A stretch of DNA of 64,000 bases from Lunularia cruciata (Eukaryota; Streptophyta; Marchantiopsida; Lunulariales; Lunulariaceae), in contig OX419762.1 in assembly GCA_948567375.1 (NCBI GenBank), forward strand, positions 11,352,001 through 11,416,000. The letters are read 5' to 3'. Every line of letters starts with the position of its first letter. The stretch's first letter is position 1. A program made the position numbers and the translations under genes. Positions 36,180 through 49,076 of this stretch are shown here, piece after piece. The notes beneath the pieces are model-generated. The model ran no database searches and was not told the origin of the DNA. It saw nothing but the letters and a program-made list of their open reading frames with translations.

Positions 36180-39100
36180 CACTTTCTGACCGGCTAGAAA
36201 TTGATATATCGATCCAGCAATTAGATACCATGTTTACAAGTTAAAATTATTTTTTTTTGTACCAGTTAACACTGCACAATATAAGCAAATAGATTGCAAA
36301 GAACTGAAATTTTGAAATTCTTAGACCAGAAAATAATAAACATTTTGATATTTGTCTCATGATTAGGTCCTAAGTTTTGAGTTACTCTTTGCAAGAAGAT
36401 GAAAAAAAAATTATAAGTATTAAGAATCAAATGTTTCTTCAGAGTACAGCAAAAATCAAATGGCTAAATGTATGTGGGTGATCATTTATAGAATAAACAT
36501 GAATAATACGTAATCAGATCAATAGTTTCTCTCTAAGGTACATCTAATTAAGTTCATTTTGAAGACTTGTATCTAAAACAGAAAAAATAAAAACTACAGT
36601 TCATGTCAACTAAATATCAAAAACTTCAATACTTCTATTAGATATAATTTTATTGAGCTTGACCACAAATCTAATTTTAAATACTTGTATATTGTTTGAT
36701 ACCTTCAAGAACTATTTTCTACATAGAATATTCAGAACTACTCTCTGTGTACAGGTTGTGGTTGAAAAGGTCTAGGTAAGTTGTAGTACTATGATATATG
36801 GTATATTGAAAAGCTACAAGGAAATAGAAGTGGCCCTCTTGTAAAACTCATCTTCATCAAGTAGTCATAATAAAAGATACTCTAGAGATGGAAAATTCAT
36901 CTATATTGAGCATGTACTCATCGGTCAAGCAAAATGAAGAAGATGTAGACACAAAAGAGACTATCCAAACATACTTAACTCACATGCTTAAGTCCGTGAC
37001 TAAAGTACTTCTTTAATCTCAAGATGTGAAGTGTACTCCTTATCATGCAACTTAAACTTAAGAATAGTTAATGTTAAAAACTCCTTGTTGTAAAGCTTAT
37101 ATTTGTCTTTTTTCAAGAATTACTCAATTTGCAATGGACCATCTTAAGATCTTAAGGGTGTTACTAAGAGATCTTGAAATTTCAAAGACTTAATTTTGAT
37201 GTTTAATTTTCAAAGCAAGTCAAGTACAGTCATACAAGTCCACTCTAACGACATAAATATCATTCACACAAACCACGCACTAATCATTCACTTAATTATA
37301 GTGCATAAGAGAGGACATAAGTACAAATTTAAAGTATTTATCACTAGGTTTTCTTCTTTTAGCTCAAAGTATGTACTGTATGCAAATATCTGAATCGGCT
37401 CTTCCCAAAATAGTTTCATCATCAATCAATATTATTTTGATATTCTAGTTCTAGTTGCTATTTTTTATTATATATCAATTTGAAATCGAACATCTAGAGG
37501 TTTGTATTAAGTACTATCAAGAATAAAAAAAACTTCTTTTATATGCTTAATCCTAAGGCATAATTATATACATGATTTGTGAGTGAACGTCAATACATTG
37601 AACTTAAATCCAGAGCAAAATTTATTGTAGATTGGCTATATTTTGAGTAAGTATAATCTACTTTGTAATAAATTTGCCTTGCCTTGCATTGTTTGTGTTT
37701 TGGATTCAATTTTAATTTTAATTTATTAATTAAGTACTATAAAAAATCTTGTAATAATAATATAACATAAACTTCACTCATGATGTGACCTATAGATTAT
37801 TATGTGATAGTGCAATTATAAACATGGTATGTTTTCTGCTATATACTTGATTTAAGTCTACAATCTCCGAAGAAATAATTTAAAAGGGTTGAAAATGATC
37901 AACATAGTCTTACCTTGATTTTATTTCATTTATTAAGAGAAATAAGGTTTTGAACTATAAAAAAATCTACAAGTAGAAGATTTATTAATTTATACTTGAT
38001 AGTAAATTGGTGATCTTTTTCATATAAATTGAGGTTAAAGTTGTTCAAAACAACTAAAACTCTTAGGTATTGTCTTTCATGAGAAAGTCATAAAGAATGA
38101 TGATTAGTCCTACATTAGTATTATTATAATTATGAAAACATGAATTAGTCAAATATATTGTATTATATGTTGATACATTCTTAAACATGGATAATAGTTA
38201 TTTGTATTTGATAATAGTAGATCAAAATTTGAAATGAATCTATATAATATTTATAAATATAGAAAAAGACTCAACAAATTGAGCTTTAAAAAAAATAGAT
38301 TCAGTAAATTGAGTTAATTACTTTTCAAAATTTAACAAGGTGATAAAATAAATAGTTCTAAAATTGAGAAAACCCTATGATTATTAAAAAAAAATATCCT
38401 TGGTAAAAATATTAGAATAATAATTACTAAATGTCTGTTTTTGGATTGGACAGTATAAAATCAAATAATTTGCTAAGGGACTTCTTATTATTGAGTAGTC
38501 TTCATATAGCCTTGAAACATTACTTATGTGGAATCACTAAACATAAAGACATTAAGGAAAGAAGAATACCATACACAAATATTGAACATGCGATATCAAA
38601 TAGTGTAAAATTATGTGAAGAGCTTACTTAAATGAAAATTTCAAGGCATATAAATTTATCAGGAAAGCACATAATGCACATACAATACATGTGAACATAT
38701 AGAGGAGTACATTACATTTCAAGTTTTTACTTTTCAATGCTTTAGAATTCAATAACTAAATATTTTGTGTTGATACAAAATAATTCAAAAATAAAATAAA
38801 ATAGTATAGTAAATATCAAAACCTTTATCTTATAAATTAATATTCGTGTAAACCCTTAACATTCAATTAAATTATATAAAGTAGCATGATTCTTATAAAA
38901 ATAAATCTCTTTACTTGCAAGTTTTTAGATAGCTTATAATGATAGACCATTACATATTTAATGATAATTTAGTGCAATATTAAATGTGGTTTATCGCAGA
39001 TAAGAAGAAACATATGATAGATTTATATATCTTGAAATAATTCATTTGAAGCTTATTATCTATAATTATCCAAATTTAACCAAATTATTATCAATTTTTG

Positions 39101-39300
39101 GTGTGAGAAATATACAATATAACACAAAAGAGAATGATTGAAGTACTTAATTCTGATTGTTATATAAACATTTTATCTTCATTTAGATGTTGTGTGGTGC
39201 ATATATTTAACAAAATTTGTGCTTTTTATTAATTTTACTCTTGTTAGTAAAGACATAGAAGAATATCTTTTGATATAGGAAGGAAAACTTCTTAGTTGTG
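36180..39300. other. Very AT-rich intergenic DNA, no gene recognised
   Basis: About 3.1 kb with dense stops in all frames and no recognisable domains, LTRs or RNA genes. It separates RFC1 from the transposon cluster to its right and is probably decayed repeat DNA. Confidence 0.55.
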
Positions 39301-39339
39301 TTTGCACATGTCATAGTATAGAGGGAACAAGTAAGAAGT

Positions 39340-40455
39340 CAATGACACTTGAAAGGAAGAGTGCCAAATTAGACAAGACACAAAGGTGGTTAAGAACAAA
39401 GAACAAAGATATGAATGACATTTGCATCCAAAGATCTTTGGCTAAGACATTGTTGCAACTGAAGGATGTACAAAAATTTGAATACACCACCACTTGGTTG
39501 AAAATTTGCCGTCAAAGACCATTCATATTCAAAGAAGAGTTTTGAATGTGCGGAAAAGGACCATTTACGAGAGGTTTCATTTGCATGTGTGGAGTGAGAT
39601 GGCTCACCAACTATTTAGTCATAAAAAATGATGATTGAAGAGTCTTGCTATTAAACCAAGTTTACATTGATCAATTTCACTTTTCAAAAATTTATTTCAT
39701 TCTCAAATTTAAGTGAGATTAAGTTTACCAAGTCTTTGCAAGCTTTGTAGTTGTCAATCTTCAATTGTTGGACCGAGCACAATTTTTATAGGAAACATGG
39801 TGTTCATCCAAAAAGCAATGAGAAAGATCACCCAAACTATCCTTTGTAGTCCAATTGTAAACAATTGGGCAATTCATTGTAGAAGTGAGATGATCTAGAG
39901 CATGAATCTTAGCTTTTGGCTTTAGAATTGGGAGTTGAGTGACTGTGGAATGATCTATGAGATGAGAGGAAGGAAGGAGATATTGATTGTGGACCTAAGA
40001 GGCAACCCCTGCAACTAGAGCAAAGAGAGTTGGTGAAATGTGTTAGGACTACCAAGGGCCATGACATTGGAGACAAAGTTCATAAATAAGGCATTGCCTA
40101 AAGCAACCTTTGTAGATAAGAGGTTAAAGCTACAAGGACCCAACCCAAAGAGCAATTGTAGAGGCAATTAGAAAGTTGTTGAAGTTGAGGAGAATGACTT
40201 GCCTTACTAACAATAAAGTTGTTTTTTTAATACATGTACCAAAGAGAGTTTATCAACTCTGCAAACATATTTTGTTTCCAAGCAAGGAGTATGCATAGGG
40301 AACTCAAGGAAGACGGCATAGCAACTTACTTGGTTCCCTTCATAATACATTTCATTTCTACATGGAGTTGAACTTGTTAACAAGGGAGGAGTGCAAGAAG
40401 TTCCTAAGAGTGAGAATTAATCCAATGGGGTACTTTGCCTTGCAGCCCAAAGAAA
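39340..40455 (+). repeat. Unidentified dispersed repeat, copy 1
   Basis: This segment aligns with 42400-43478 in the same orientation over roughly 1.1 kb with considerable divergence. Shared landmarks include the block at 39797-39942 (paired with 42805-42952) ending TTGGGAGTTGAGTGA, and the block at 40234-40452 (paired with 43259-43475) with TTCCAAGCAAGGAG. Conceptual peptides around NWELSD are shared by both copies, so the ancestor may have been coding, but I do not recognise the family. Confidence 0.65.
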
Positions 40456-40939
40456 TATAGAGAAGTAGATACAAATTATGTCTCAAATTGCAAATTTTTA
40501 TCAATGAAAGAAGAAGGTGCCACCACAAAAGAATATAAGAAGAAGAGTGATACCTCTAATTAAGTCCCCAAAACCATCAAGAGACCAAGAAGAAATCCTC
40601 AAATTATAAATATAACTTTGGAGTTGGAAGAAGAAGAAGAAGAAACCAAAGCAAAATGCATGCTAGGAGGACACAGCCAAAGTGCAACATGAAACATCTA
40701 GAGATGAGGATAATAGGTTTGAATAGGTTAAAAAACCTAATTTTGGATCATGTGATAAATTTAGGTTTTTTTTTCATTTTCAATTTCATTCTTAAAGAGC
40801 TCAAACTACACTACTGTTTTTGCAAATGTCAAAATCAGATATCATAGAGATTGAATATGATGCAATGGAGGATATATCTCCACAAGTTGATGGTGATATG
40901 ATGAAATAAATAAACCTATAAATCAAAGAAGAGGACAGA

Positions 40940-41862
40940 AATATTAAATTTGAGAAAAGAGAGGACAATCTCAATCCACAATCTATGACCTTTTTCATAA
41001 ATAAAGTTGATCCACACAATTCAATTGCAGCTAAGTGCAAGTATTGTAGTACAATCATTTGATGTCACAAGAAGAATGAAAAGTCATCACTCACATGAAA
41101 AAATGTTTATAGTTCCTTAACCTAATGAAGAATACCAATCTTGAAGACCGGCCTGATTGGTACAAATTGGGAAAGAGACTTAAGGACATAGAGGGGACCA
41201 CAACAAAGAGTTGTGGGCTTGCCATTAGTTTGCAATCATTTGGCCATATTGCTTCTTTTTTCTCCAAGTAGCAAGCACCAATTCTCCATTCCAAAGTTGA
41301 CAAAAGTTGAGCAAAGTTCATTATATGAGAACATTGGACTTCATTACTATCTCACCAAAACTTCCTTTGAGAGGATCAAGCATGGTCATCTATTGAAAGC
41401 ATTTTAGATATGTCAACCAAATATTAAGCTTTTAGATCAACAACTATTTTTTGCCAATATGTTGGATTCTTGTTATAGCATGAAGGAGAAGAGGATTGGG
41501 CAAATAACTCGCCCTCTTACAACATATACATGCTTGAAAACTTAGGCTTGGTCAAATGGATCTAATGATCCCATCTAATAAACTACATGATGGCATCTCT
41601 AGCACTCAATGTCTTCATGGAGTCTATTGCCACAAGAGAACTATCCCATAATGATGATTGGATTTCCATTGATATTGAACGAGAGGTAAGTCATATCAAA
41701 TCTACTATGTGTGGAGCTGACATTGACAACACAACCGCCAACAAGACAGCTTGGAAGTTGTTGGGCTAGAATTTTCTAACCAAGCTCTTCTATGAGTGTA
41801 TTTCTCATGGGCCCCATCTATTGGTCAAGAATATCTTTGCATCCACCAAGATGAAGAGGAAT
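40940..41862 (+). pseudogene. hAT-type transposase relic (BED finger and DUF659-like region)
   Basis: Near 41010-41100 a peptide with AKCKYC and a downstream SSLT motif resembles the start of a BED zinc finger. At 41590-41862 the peptide contains a ADIDNTTANKTAWKLL stretch followed, after a stop codon, by a SHGPHLLVKNIF stretch, as in the DUF659 domain of plant hAT-like transposases, where DNA-bound cofactor residues and the SH.LHLL..D block are typical. Several stops and frame changes interrupt it. The C-terminal dimerisation domain is not visible, and I found no terminal inverted repeats or 8-base target duplications. Confidence 0.65.
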
Positions 41863-41870
41863 AGGATCAA

Positions 41871-41918
41871 TTGTTGCAACATATCCTAACAACTACCAAT
41901 TAGGATATGTTGCAACAA
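41871..41918. repeat. Perfect 19-bp inverted repeat, 10-bp loop
   Basis: Arms at 41871-41889 and 41900-41918 are exact reverse complements, starting TTGTTGCAACATATCC. The hairpin lies directly after the hAT relic and 12 bases before a second hairpin. Confidence 0.9.
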
Positions 41919-41930
41919 CCTATGGTTATG

Positions 41931-41996
41931 GAAGAAACTCACAATGTCCGGTCAATTGTTGTTAACAATAATTGCAAGGACATTGTGAGTTTCTTC
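41931..41996. repeat. Perfect 19-bp inverted repeat, 28-bp loop
   Basis: Arms GAAGAAACTCACAATGTCC (41931-41949) and its exact reverse complement (41978-41996) flank a loop that is itself nearly palindromic around GTTAAC. Exact arms in a region otherwise full of mutations suggest recent origin or gene-conversion-like maintenance. Confidence 0.9.
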
Positions 41997-42399
41997 TACT
42001 AGTCAAATATATGTAAGAGGTGAGTATAAGATTGATGTATGTTTTCAACTTTAATAGGTATTATCCAAGAAAGTAAGTGAATAAAATATAGCTAAATTCT
42101 TTTTAATTATATTGTAGAAATTTATTGAGCTTTAATTTGATAGTTAATAAGCTCAAAGTTATCTTATACCATACATAGTTATACAAGATTTTCATTGCTA
42201 ATCCATATTTCCTTGTAAGACTAATAAAAAAATCCAAGATTAGATTTAAGATCAATCCTTAGGACAAAGATTATATTGTATGCATTTTTCCAAAATTTTT
42301 ACTAAAATATTATTTTCTAATTTTTCTACAAGGAAATGGTAGAATAATTGTTTTTTTAGGAAAAAAAAATCTTAGTTGAGTTTCATTTGAAGGTGTGTT

Positions 42400-43478
42400 T
42401 GTACATACAAGGGTACAAAGGGAAAAAGCACAAAGCCAAAGGTACTTTGGAGGAAGAAGCTAAAGGACTCAAGTTTGAAGGGTGGTTCGAGGCCAAGAAC
42501 TCAAGTACAAAGGACCTTCAAACCCAAAGATATCATATCAATTTAAAAGCACCACGACTTGGATAAAGAACCACCACCAAAGATTCTTATCATTCACTAA
42601 GGGGCTTGCATGTGTAAAGAGTGACTCTTGGTTGATTGACTACAGAATTTTTGCTATAAAATCAATTGCCCTTGAAGCAATTTCCCTTTTTGCCAATATT
42701 CTCAATCTTGAGGCCAAAGAGCAAATAACAATCTCCAACCTTCATAGTCTTTGCAATCCTTTTAGTTTTTTTTATCTTATTTCATCTTAGCACCCAATAA
42801 GCAACATGGTCTTTGTATATAAACCTATGAGGAAGATTCCTCAAGTAATCCTTGGTAGCCCAACAATTAACAATTAGGTGATTTATTACAAGAATGAGGT
42901 AATCCAAGGCAAACATATTCCCACCTTGCTCTGAAATTGGGAGTTGAGTGACCAATCATCCATGAGATGAAGAGGACAACAAAGAAAGACAAAGGAACTT
43001 GAGAGGAAATTATTACAATTGGATTGAGGAGAATTGGTGAACTGTCCTTGGAATAAATACTAGTCCATATGGGGCAATGATACTTGATACATAGTTCAAG
43101 TCTATAGATAAAGCATAAAAATAAAACATCCTTTACCAAGAAGAGGTCCACCAACAATGGCTAAAGTGTAGGTAGTTATAAAGATTTGGCACAAAAGATG
43201 GTTCTCAAAGCAATAATGAGATTTGTCTCACGAAAAACTAAGCAATATTTTTCAAATACATGCACAAAGAGAAGCCAATAAACTATGCAAATATGTTTTA
43301 CTTCCAAGCAAGGAGCTTGCACAAAGAATTCAAAGAAGACCATGGAGCAACTTACCTAGCTCTCTTTGCCATACACTTGTTCATATGGCTAAATTTCTTG
43401 AAAAAGGATGAGCTTAAGGAACTCCTTAATCATTACCATCTAATAGGATACTTTGCCTCACAACCCAAAAGGAAGTCA
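42400..43478 (+). repeat. Unidentified dispersed repeat, copy 2
   Basis: This is the partner of 39340-40455, about 3.0 kb further on and in the same orientation. A frame at 43260-43544 (94 codons) is open through its last third, while copy 1 is broken there. The copy ends about 35 bases before the outer end of the element A LTR at 43514. The two copies bracket the hAT relic and could be long terminal direct repeats of one old element or independent insertions. Confidence 0.6.
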
Positions 43479-43513
43479 CTCATCAAGAAGTATGGTCTAG
43501 TCAATTATATTGG

Positions 43514-43925
43514 TGTAAAAGACCGAATCCGAGGAGAGAAATAGGAGAAGGGAAAACTCACATTGGGACACTTGAATGAGGGAAAATTTCAAATGCCTTG
43601 CATGAGTTTTGGCTTTGGTATTTATAGGTAGCATACAAGGCCCTTGAGAAGCTTCTCAAGAAGCTTCCTTGAGCCACTTTCTTAGAGTGCAAGCCAAGTT
43701 AACTAGGAAACTTCTTAAGAAGCTTCCTTCTAGAAGCCGCCTACTTGGCGTGCAAGCTAAGCTAGTTACAAGCTTCTAGAAGCTACCTGCTCAAGGTGTA
43801 AGTTAACTAGTCGGGAAGCTTCCCAAGAAGCTTCCTAGATGCTTTTGGAATATTCTAGGCTAATTTGGCTTATTCTCTACTTTGTTAGCCTTACTAGCTA
43901 CATTACTAAACTCCATATTGTTACA
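43514..43925 (-). repeat. 3' LTR of element A, 412 bp
   Basis: On the minus strand it begins TGTAACA and ends TTTTACA, a typical TG...CA pair. The inner 200 bases match the remnant at 55307-55505. It holds seven GAAnnTTC and two TTCnnGAA dyads between 43648 and 43855, mostly as GAAGCTTC, with three pairs spaced exactly 12 bases apart. Confidence 0.9.
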
Positions 43926-43940
43926 TATTCCCCCACCGCT
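43926..43940 (-). other. Polypurine tract of element A
   Basis: The minus-strand sequence AGCGGTGGGGGAATA lies directly before the 3' LTR, where plus-strand DNA synthesis is primed. Confidence 0.8.
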
Positions 43941-46900
43941 AGTTGGTGACATCCTCGTCGTCATTGAAACTTCAAACTCCTAGATGGCCGTTTGTGCATT
44001 TTGGAGGTGAGAAAGAGGTTCCCATGTAGCATCATGGAGGGGATACCTTTTCCAAAGGACCTTGTACTCCATATGTTGGTGACATGCAAGGATACAATCA
44101 ACTTTGTACTCCTCATGATCATTGATAGGGATTGGGGGAGGAGGAGGTTGGACTCGGGAGGAGAAAGAAGAGGGATTATGAACAAAGAGTTTCAACTTAG
44201 AAACATGAAAGACAGGATGGATGCGCATATGAGGAGGCAAAGCAAGTCAATAAGCAACAAGAGAAACAATTTGGGTGACATCAAAAGGTCCTATCCAATT
44301 AGGGGCAAGTTTACAAACTTGAGTATCAAGTGGGAATAGCAGATTACTAGAGGATAACAAAAATTTATCACCAACTTCAAAGGTGAAATCACGACAATGA
44401 TGGTCCGCATATTGTTTTCGACAATTCTGAGTAACAAGGAGGTGAGATTTGGCTTGTTGGAGAAATTCAGAGATTGTGGTTAAGAAGGTTGTAGTATGGG
44501 TGACTTGAGACGGAGGAGGAGCAAGAAGAGAATCTAGGACAAGCGGATCTTGGCCAAAATTGAGAAAGAAAGGAGAGAATCCGGTGCTTGCCTATTTAGA
44601 ATTATTGTATGTCAACTCCGGAGTTGCAAGACATTGATCACAATTGGTATGGTGGATGTTGACAAAGGCATGAAGCATATTTTCCAAGGTGTGATTTGCA
44701 CGTTCAGTTTGTCCATCAGTTTGAGGATGATAGGCTATGGACAAAGCAAGCTTGGTGCCGAGTAGCTAGAAGAGTGCTTGCCAAAACTTTTTGGTGAAGC
44801 AAGGATCACAATCGGAGATGAGTACACGTGACATCCCATGATGTTTGAAGACATTATCAAAATAGAGTTGCGCCAAGGTTGGAGCATCCACAATATCAAC
44901 CATTGGTGCCAAATGAATTTGCTTACTAAACTTATCCACGAACACCAGAATTGCTGTGTGACCTTGTTGTGTCTTGGGTAAGGAGATGATGAGATCTAAG
45001 CTCACATGTTCCCAACGAGTAGCTAAGATGGGAAGTGGCTGAAGGAGTCCACTCAACTTCTGGTTATTGGCCTTGTTATATCAACAACTCTCACACGATT
45101 GGACAAAGTCTTGAACATCTTGTGTCATGTTGGGCCACCACTATTGGCATTGGGGGGTGCCCAAGGTCTTGTCCACTCCCATGTGACCAACTATTGGTAA
45201 ATCATGGGCTTCTTGAAGGCGCGTAAGTCGAAGATCACCTTTGGCTAGAACATAGATCTGGTCCGCATGGAATAGAAGGCCATCCTTGAAGGAGAAGGTG
45301 TTGTACTCCTTCTTGCATGCTATCAGACAACCATGTACCATTTGGAAGAAGGGATCTTGTTGTAGAGTTGATCGAAACTTGTTATGGACCTTGGGGTCAA
45401 TTGACACCATCGTAATTACCGCCGTGATGAAAGGAAGATCCTTCAAATCAAGTCATCATGATAGAGCATCAGGGATGACATGGAACCAACCTAGTTTGTA
45501 CTCAAGTTTGATGTCAAACAATTGGAGTTTCTCTTCCCATCGATGATGTCGACTCTTCATGTGCTCCAAGTGTAGGATCTGCAACAATGGCTTGTGATTA
45601 GTTCACATGATCACTTGTTTCTCCAAGAGATAATGTCTCCATACCTTGGTGGTATATACCATTGCAAGTTGTTCTTGATCTCGAGCAAAGTAATTTCTTT
45701 CAGTTGTATTTAGTCAGCAAGACACAAAGACAATGGGATGTAGTCCATATGGAAATTCCTATTGCAACATAGCTCCAATTGCAAAGTTAGAAGCATCAAA
45801 ATCAACCACACAAGGTAGTTGAGGATCATATGGTTGAAGAATGGGTCTTGAAGACACCATATGCTTTAACTTTTGGAATGCTTCTTCATGCTTGGTGGTC
45901 CACTTGAAGCTCTAGTTCTTTCCTAAGAGGTCATTCAATGGTGCAACCACATGAGTATAATAGTAGATGAACCGTCGGTACAAATTGGCCAATCCATTGA
46001 ATGCCCATACTTTTGTAGCATCCTTTGGAGTAGGCCAATCAATAATGGCCTTGATCTTCTCTTCTTCTATCTTGATCCCCTCTGATGAGATCTTATGACC
46101 CAAGAAGGTAACCTCTTTCTGCCAAAAGGCACACTTTGACTTCTTACAATAAAATTTCCATTGTCGTAGTCATCTTAGGACTTCTCGCACATGATGCACG
46201 TGTTCTACCTCTATCTTGCTATAAATTAAGATATCATCCAAGAACCACTATGGACCAATCCAATAGTCCATCCAACACCCGATGCATCTGATCCATGAAG
46301 ATTGATGGAGCATTAGTGAGTCCAAAAGGTAGAACCCTCCACTCAAAATGTCCATACCTTGTGCGAAAGGTAGTCTTTTGCACACCTTCTCTATCAATAG
46401 GAATTTGCCAATAGCCACTACAAAGATCCAACTTGGAAAAGTAGCGTGCTCCACTTAGTTGATCAAGCAAGTCATTGATCCGAGACAAGGAATATGCAGT
46501 CTTCACGGTTTGCTTATTGAGCCCACGATAATCAATACAAAAACAAAGTCCTCCATCCTTCTTTGGAAAAAATAGTACCGGTGCTCCCCGAGGAGAGGTA
46601 CTATGTCGTATGAAGTCCTTCTCCAACAACTCTGTAAGTGTTGTTTGCAACTCCTCCAACTCCTTTGGTGAGAGCCAATAAATCAGTCTACTCACTAGAG
46701 TACTCCCTGCCAATAACTTAATCATGAAGGGCATACCTTGATCAAAGGGTAATCCCTCTGGCAGATCATCCAGAAACACATCCGCAAACTCCTTAACTAT
46801 CCAACCAACCACTGCTTGATGAGGCTCTTGGCTCCCCCCAGGTTGTTCTTGTGCAATTGACTTGATCCACACCATGAATACAGACTTATCTTGCTCCAAA

Positions 46901-48336
46901 GCTTACTCTATGGTTGCTTTACTAACAAACTTCTCTTCTAGGGACTCATCTCTCTTCCAAGCTTGCTCTCCATAGTTACCTTCTTGGCAAACTTCCCATC
47001 TCGGGACTCATTTCTCTTCCAGATTTGCTTTATGGCTACTTTCTCAACAAACTTCCCATCTTAGGATTGACTATTCTTAGGTGTCTTACTTAGAGGTGCC
47101 AGACAACCTAATCGGAAATTCCTACCTTGATGTTGTACTTGAATTTGGTATCGGGTCCAATCAAATTGAACCTTATGATATTCAAGCCAAGGTAGACCTT
47201 AAATGATATCATAGTGTAGAGGTGCCACTACAAACCTCATACACTCCAAATACTCCTTCCCAATCTTGAAGGTAATAGGATACGAGGTGCAAAATGCAAA
47301 ACCCTTTCTACCATCTGCCATCATCAAACTACTTCCAATCGTTGGCTTGATAGGAATACCCAATTCCTTTGCTACTTGCATAGACATTCAATTCTTTGAA
47401 CTTCTAAAATCAACCAAATCCTAAAACCCCGATTAGATATCATACCTTGCAAGTGAAGCAAAAAGCATAGGTTAAGCCTTCAATCCCATTGGAACTAATC
47501 AAGCTCTTAGTAGGCGGCTCGAAATCTCCTACTAGGATTCCTTGTTTCCCTGATCATTCCGCTCCACAACCTCCACCTGGGCAACTTGTTGAGGTCGTCC
47601 ATTCTTGAGTGGACATTCAGCAATGCGATGCCCCAATTAGCAACAATAAAAATAACCACCATTTTGTCATATTTTCTCTCTATCTACTGTGCCAAGTGGT
47701 CTTCGTTGAATGGCATCAATCTCCATTGGTGCTGGCTCCTCCACTTGTGTGTAGTGTATTGGTATGCTTTATGGAGGTCGAGGTCGAGACCAAGTTGTTA
47801 CCACCAAGGAATCAAAACGTTCGGCCAACTGCATGGCTTCCTCCAAGTGTTGTGGCTCTTGCATGGTTACCTCTAATTTGGTTCTCACCTTCAAGCCACT
47901 CACAAATTGATCCATAGCTTCACCTTCCAATATATCTAGAATTTGCATGACTATGTTTTGGAACTACGTGATGTAACCTCTTATAGAGCCAATCTGTTTC
48001 AACTTTGCCAACTTATCTTGTGCAGCTCGTGTGACATTTATAGCTTGGAATCGACTAATTATTGCGCTCTTGAATTTTTCCCATGTCAAGATTGGTGCAG
48101 CAATTTTTCATTCAGCTCGCTCCACTCGGAACCTCCACCATAGCTTTGCTACTCCATCCAATTGGCTAAAAGCCAAAAGAATCTATTTTTGCTCGTCTTG
48201 TAGATTGGTAGCTTCAAAATAACATTCACAATCAAACACAAAATTCTCCACTATGCCCGGAAGATTCTTGCCTTCAAATACCTTGGGTTTAGGGAATCTA
48301 ATCCGATATTTTCCTTCTCAAATTGGTACTCTCTCC
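43941..48336 (-). pseudogene. Gag-pol of element A, main part, many stops and frameshifts
   Basis: Domains on the minus strand: gag core with a degenerate CCHC knuckle near 47608-47652 (LGHRIAEC); protease region about 47090-47450; reverse transcriptase about 46900-45910, with [16 protein letters not shown] and LPFGLTNAP plain but the YVDD-type catalytic box broken by a frame change near 46235; RNase H about 45900-45480; integrase about 45230-44500, with the zinc-binding H..H..C..C part at 45240-45070 and core motifs TDGQTERAN and HPQ; chromodomain about 44130-43985 (VLWKRYPLHDATWEPL). Many in-frame stops show that it is long dead. Its gag start lies beyond the element B insertion. Confidence 0.9.
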
Positions 48337-48340
48337 ACTT

Positions 48341-49060
48341 TGTAATACCAAGGGTTAGCCATATGATCTAGATGTGAAATTCGATTTGGTAACATCTAGA
48401 ATGATGTTATACATGATGGTCAAAATAGATCAAATAGAAGTATCACCAAAAGAGTACTTCTACCAATAGGGCAGAAACCGAAATAGACTTGAGAACCTTA
48501 GAACCAATAGCTAGACATATGATTTAAAGGTGAGAATTGGTTTGGTAACATCTGGAAGGATGTTACACATGATGGACTAAACAGATCAGAAAGAGGTATC
48601 ACCAAAAGAGAACTTCTACTAATAGAGTAGGAACCAAAATATGCCTGAAATCTTTGAAGGCAATTTTGGAGGCCTAAACGGATGAATTAGGCCTCGAAAA
48701 TGTGCATATCTCCCCCAATAGAGGAAAGGTTGGCCTTCCCTCCCCCTTGGTTTGTCTCGTCGAGACTTTCCAACGGTACCTTATTCATGTGATTCTGAGA
48801 TTCATACAAGAAGATTCCCTAAAAGATTCCCTCCGGTCAAAGCTCGTTTGACCAACCAGACAGGTCACCCATCCAAGTAAGTAATCCAAGGGTGGAGCTT
48901 GCTGACATGTCACCTATCTGTATCCCTAATCCTATGGTGGAGCTTCCTTGGAGGAGATCCTCTTTGTCTATATAATAAAGAGAAGGTGCTCCCTTGGGGC
49001 ATCGAATGTTTGAGTGTGCAATTTGTGTTTTCTCTCTTCTCTTGTCCTCGGAGTATTACA
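48341..49060 (+). repeat. 5' LTR of element B, 720 bp
   Basis: TG...CA ends are intact. The U3 part has an internal tandem duplication of about 156 bases (units from 48360 and 48516). A TATA box CTATATAATAAAG at about 48968-48980 probably marks the promoter, with R and U5 following. Confidence 0.93.
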
Positions 49061-49076
49061 ATGGTATCAGAGTGAG
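49061..49076 (+). other. Primer-binding site of element B
   Basis: ATGGTATCAGAGTGAG follows the LTR directly. TGGTATCAGAG is complementary to the 3' end of initiator Met tRNA. Confidence 0.9.

Noticed and set aside
41871..41996. Terminal inverted repeats of the hAT element
   Set aside because: Both arms of each hairpin lie on the same side of the transposase, so they cannot be its two ends.
45035..45546. Plus-strand frames inside element A
   Set aside because: They are antisense to the integrase and have no similarity of their own.
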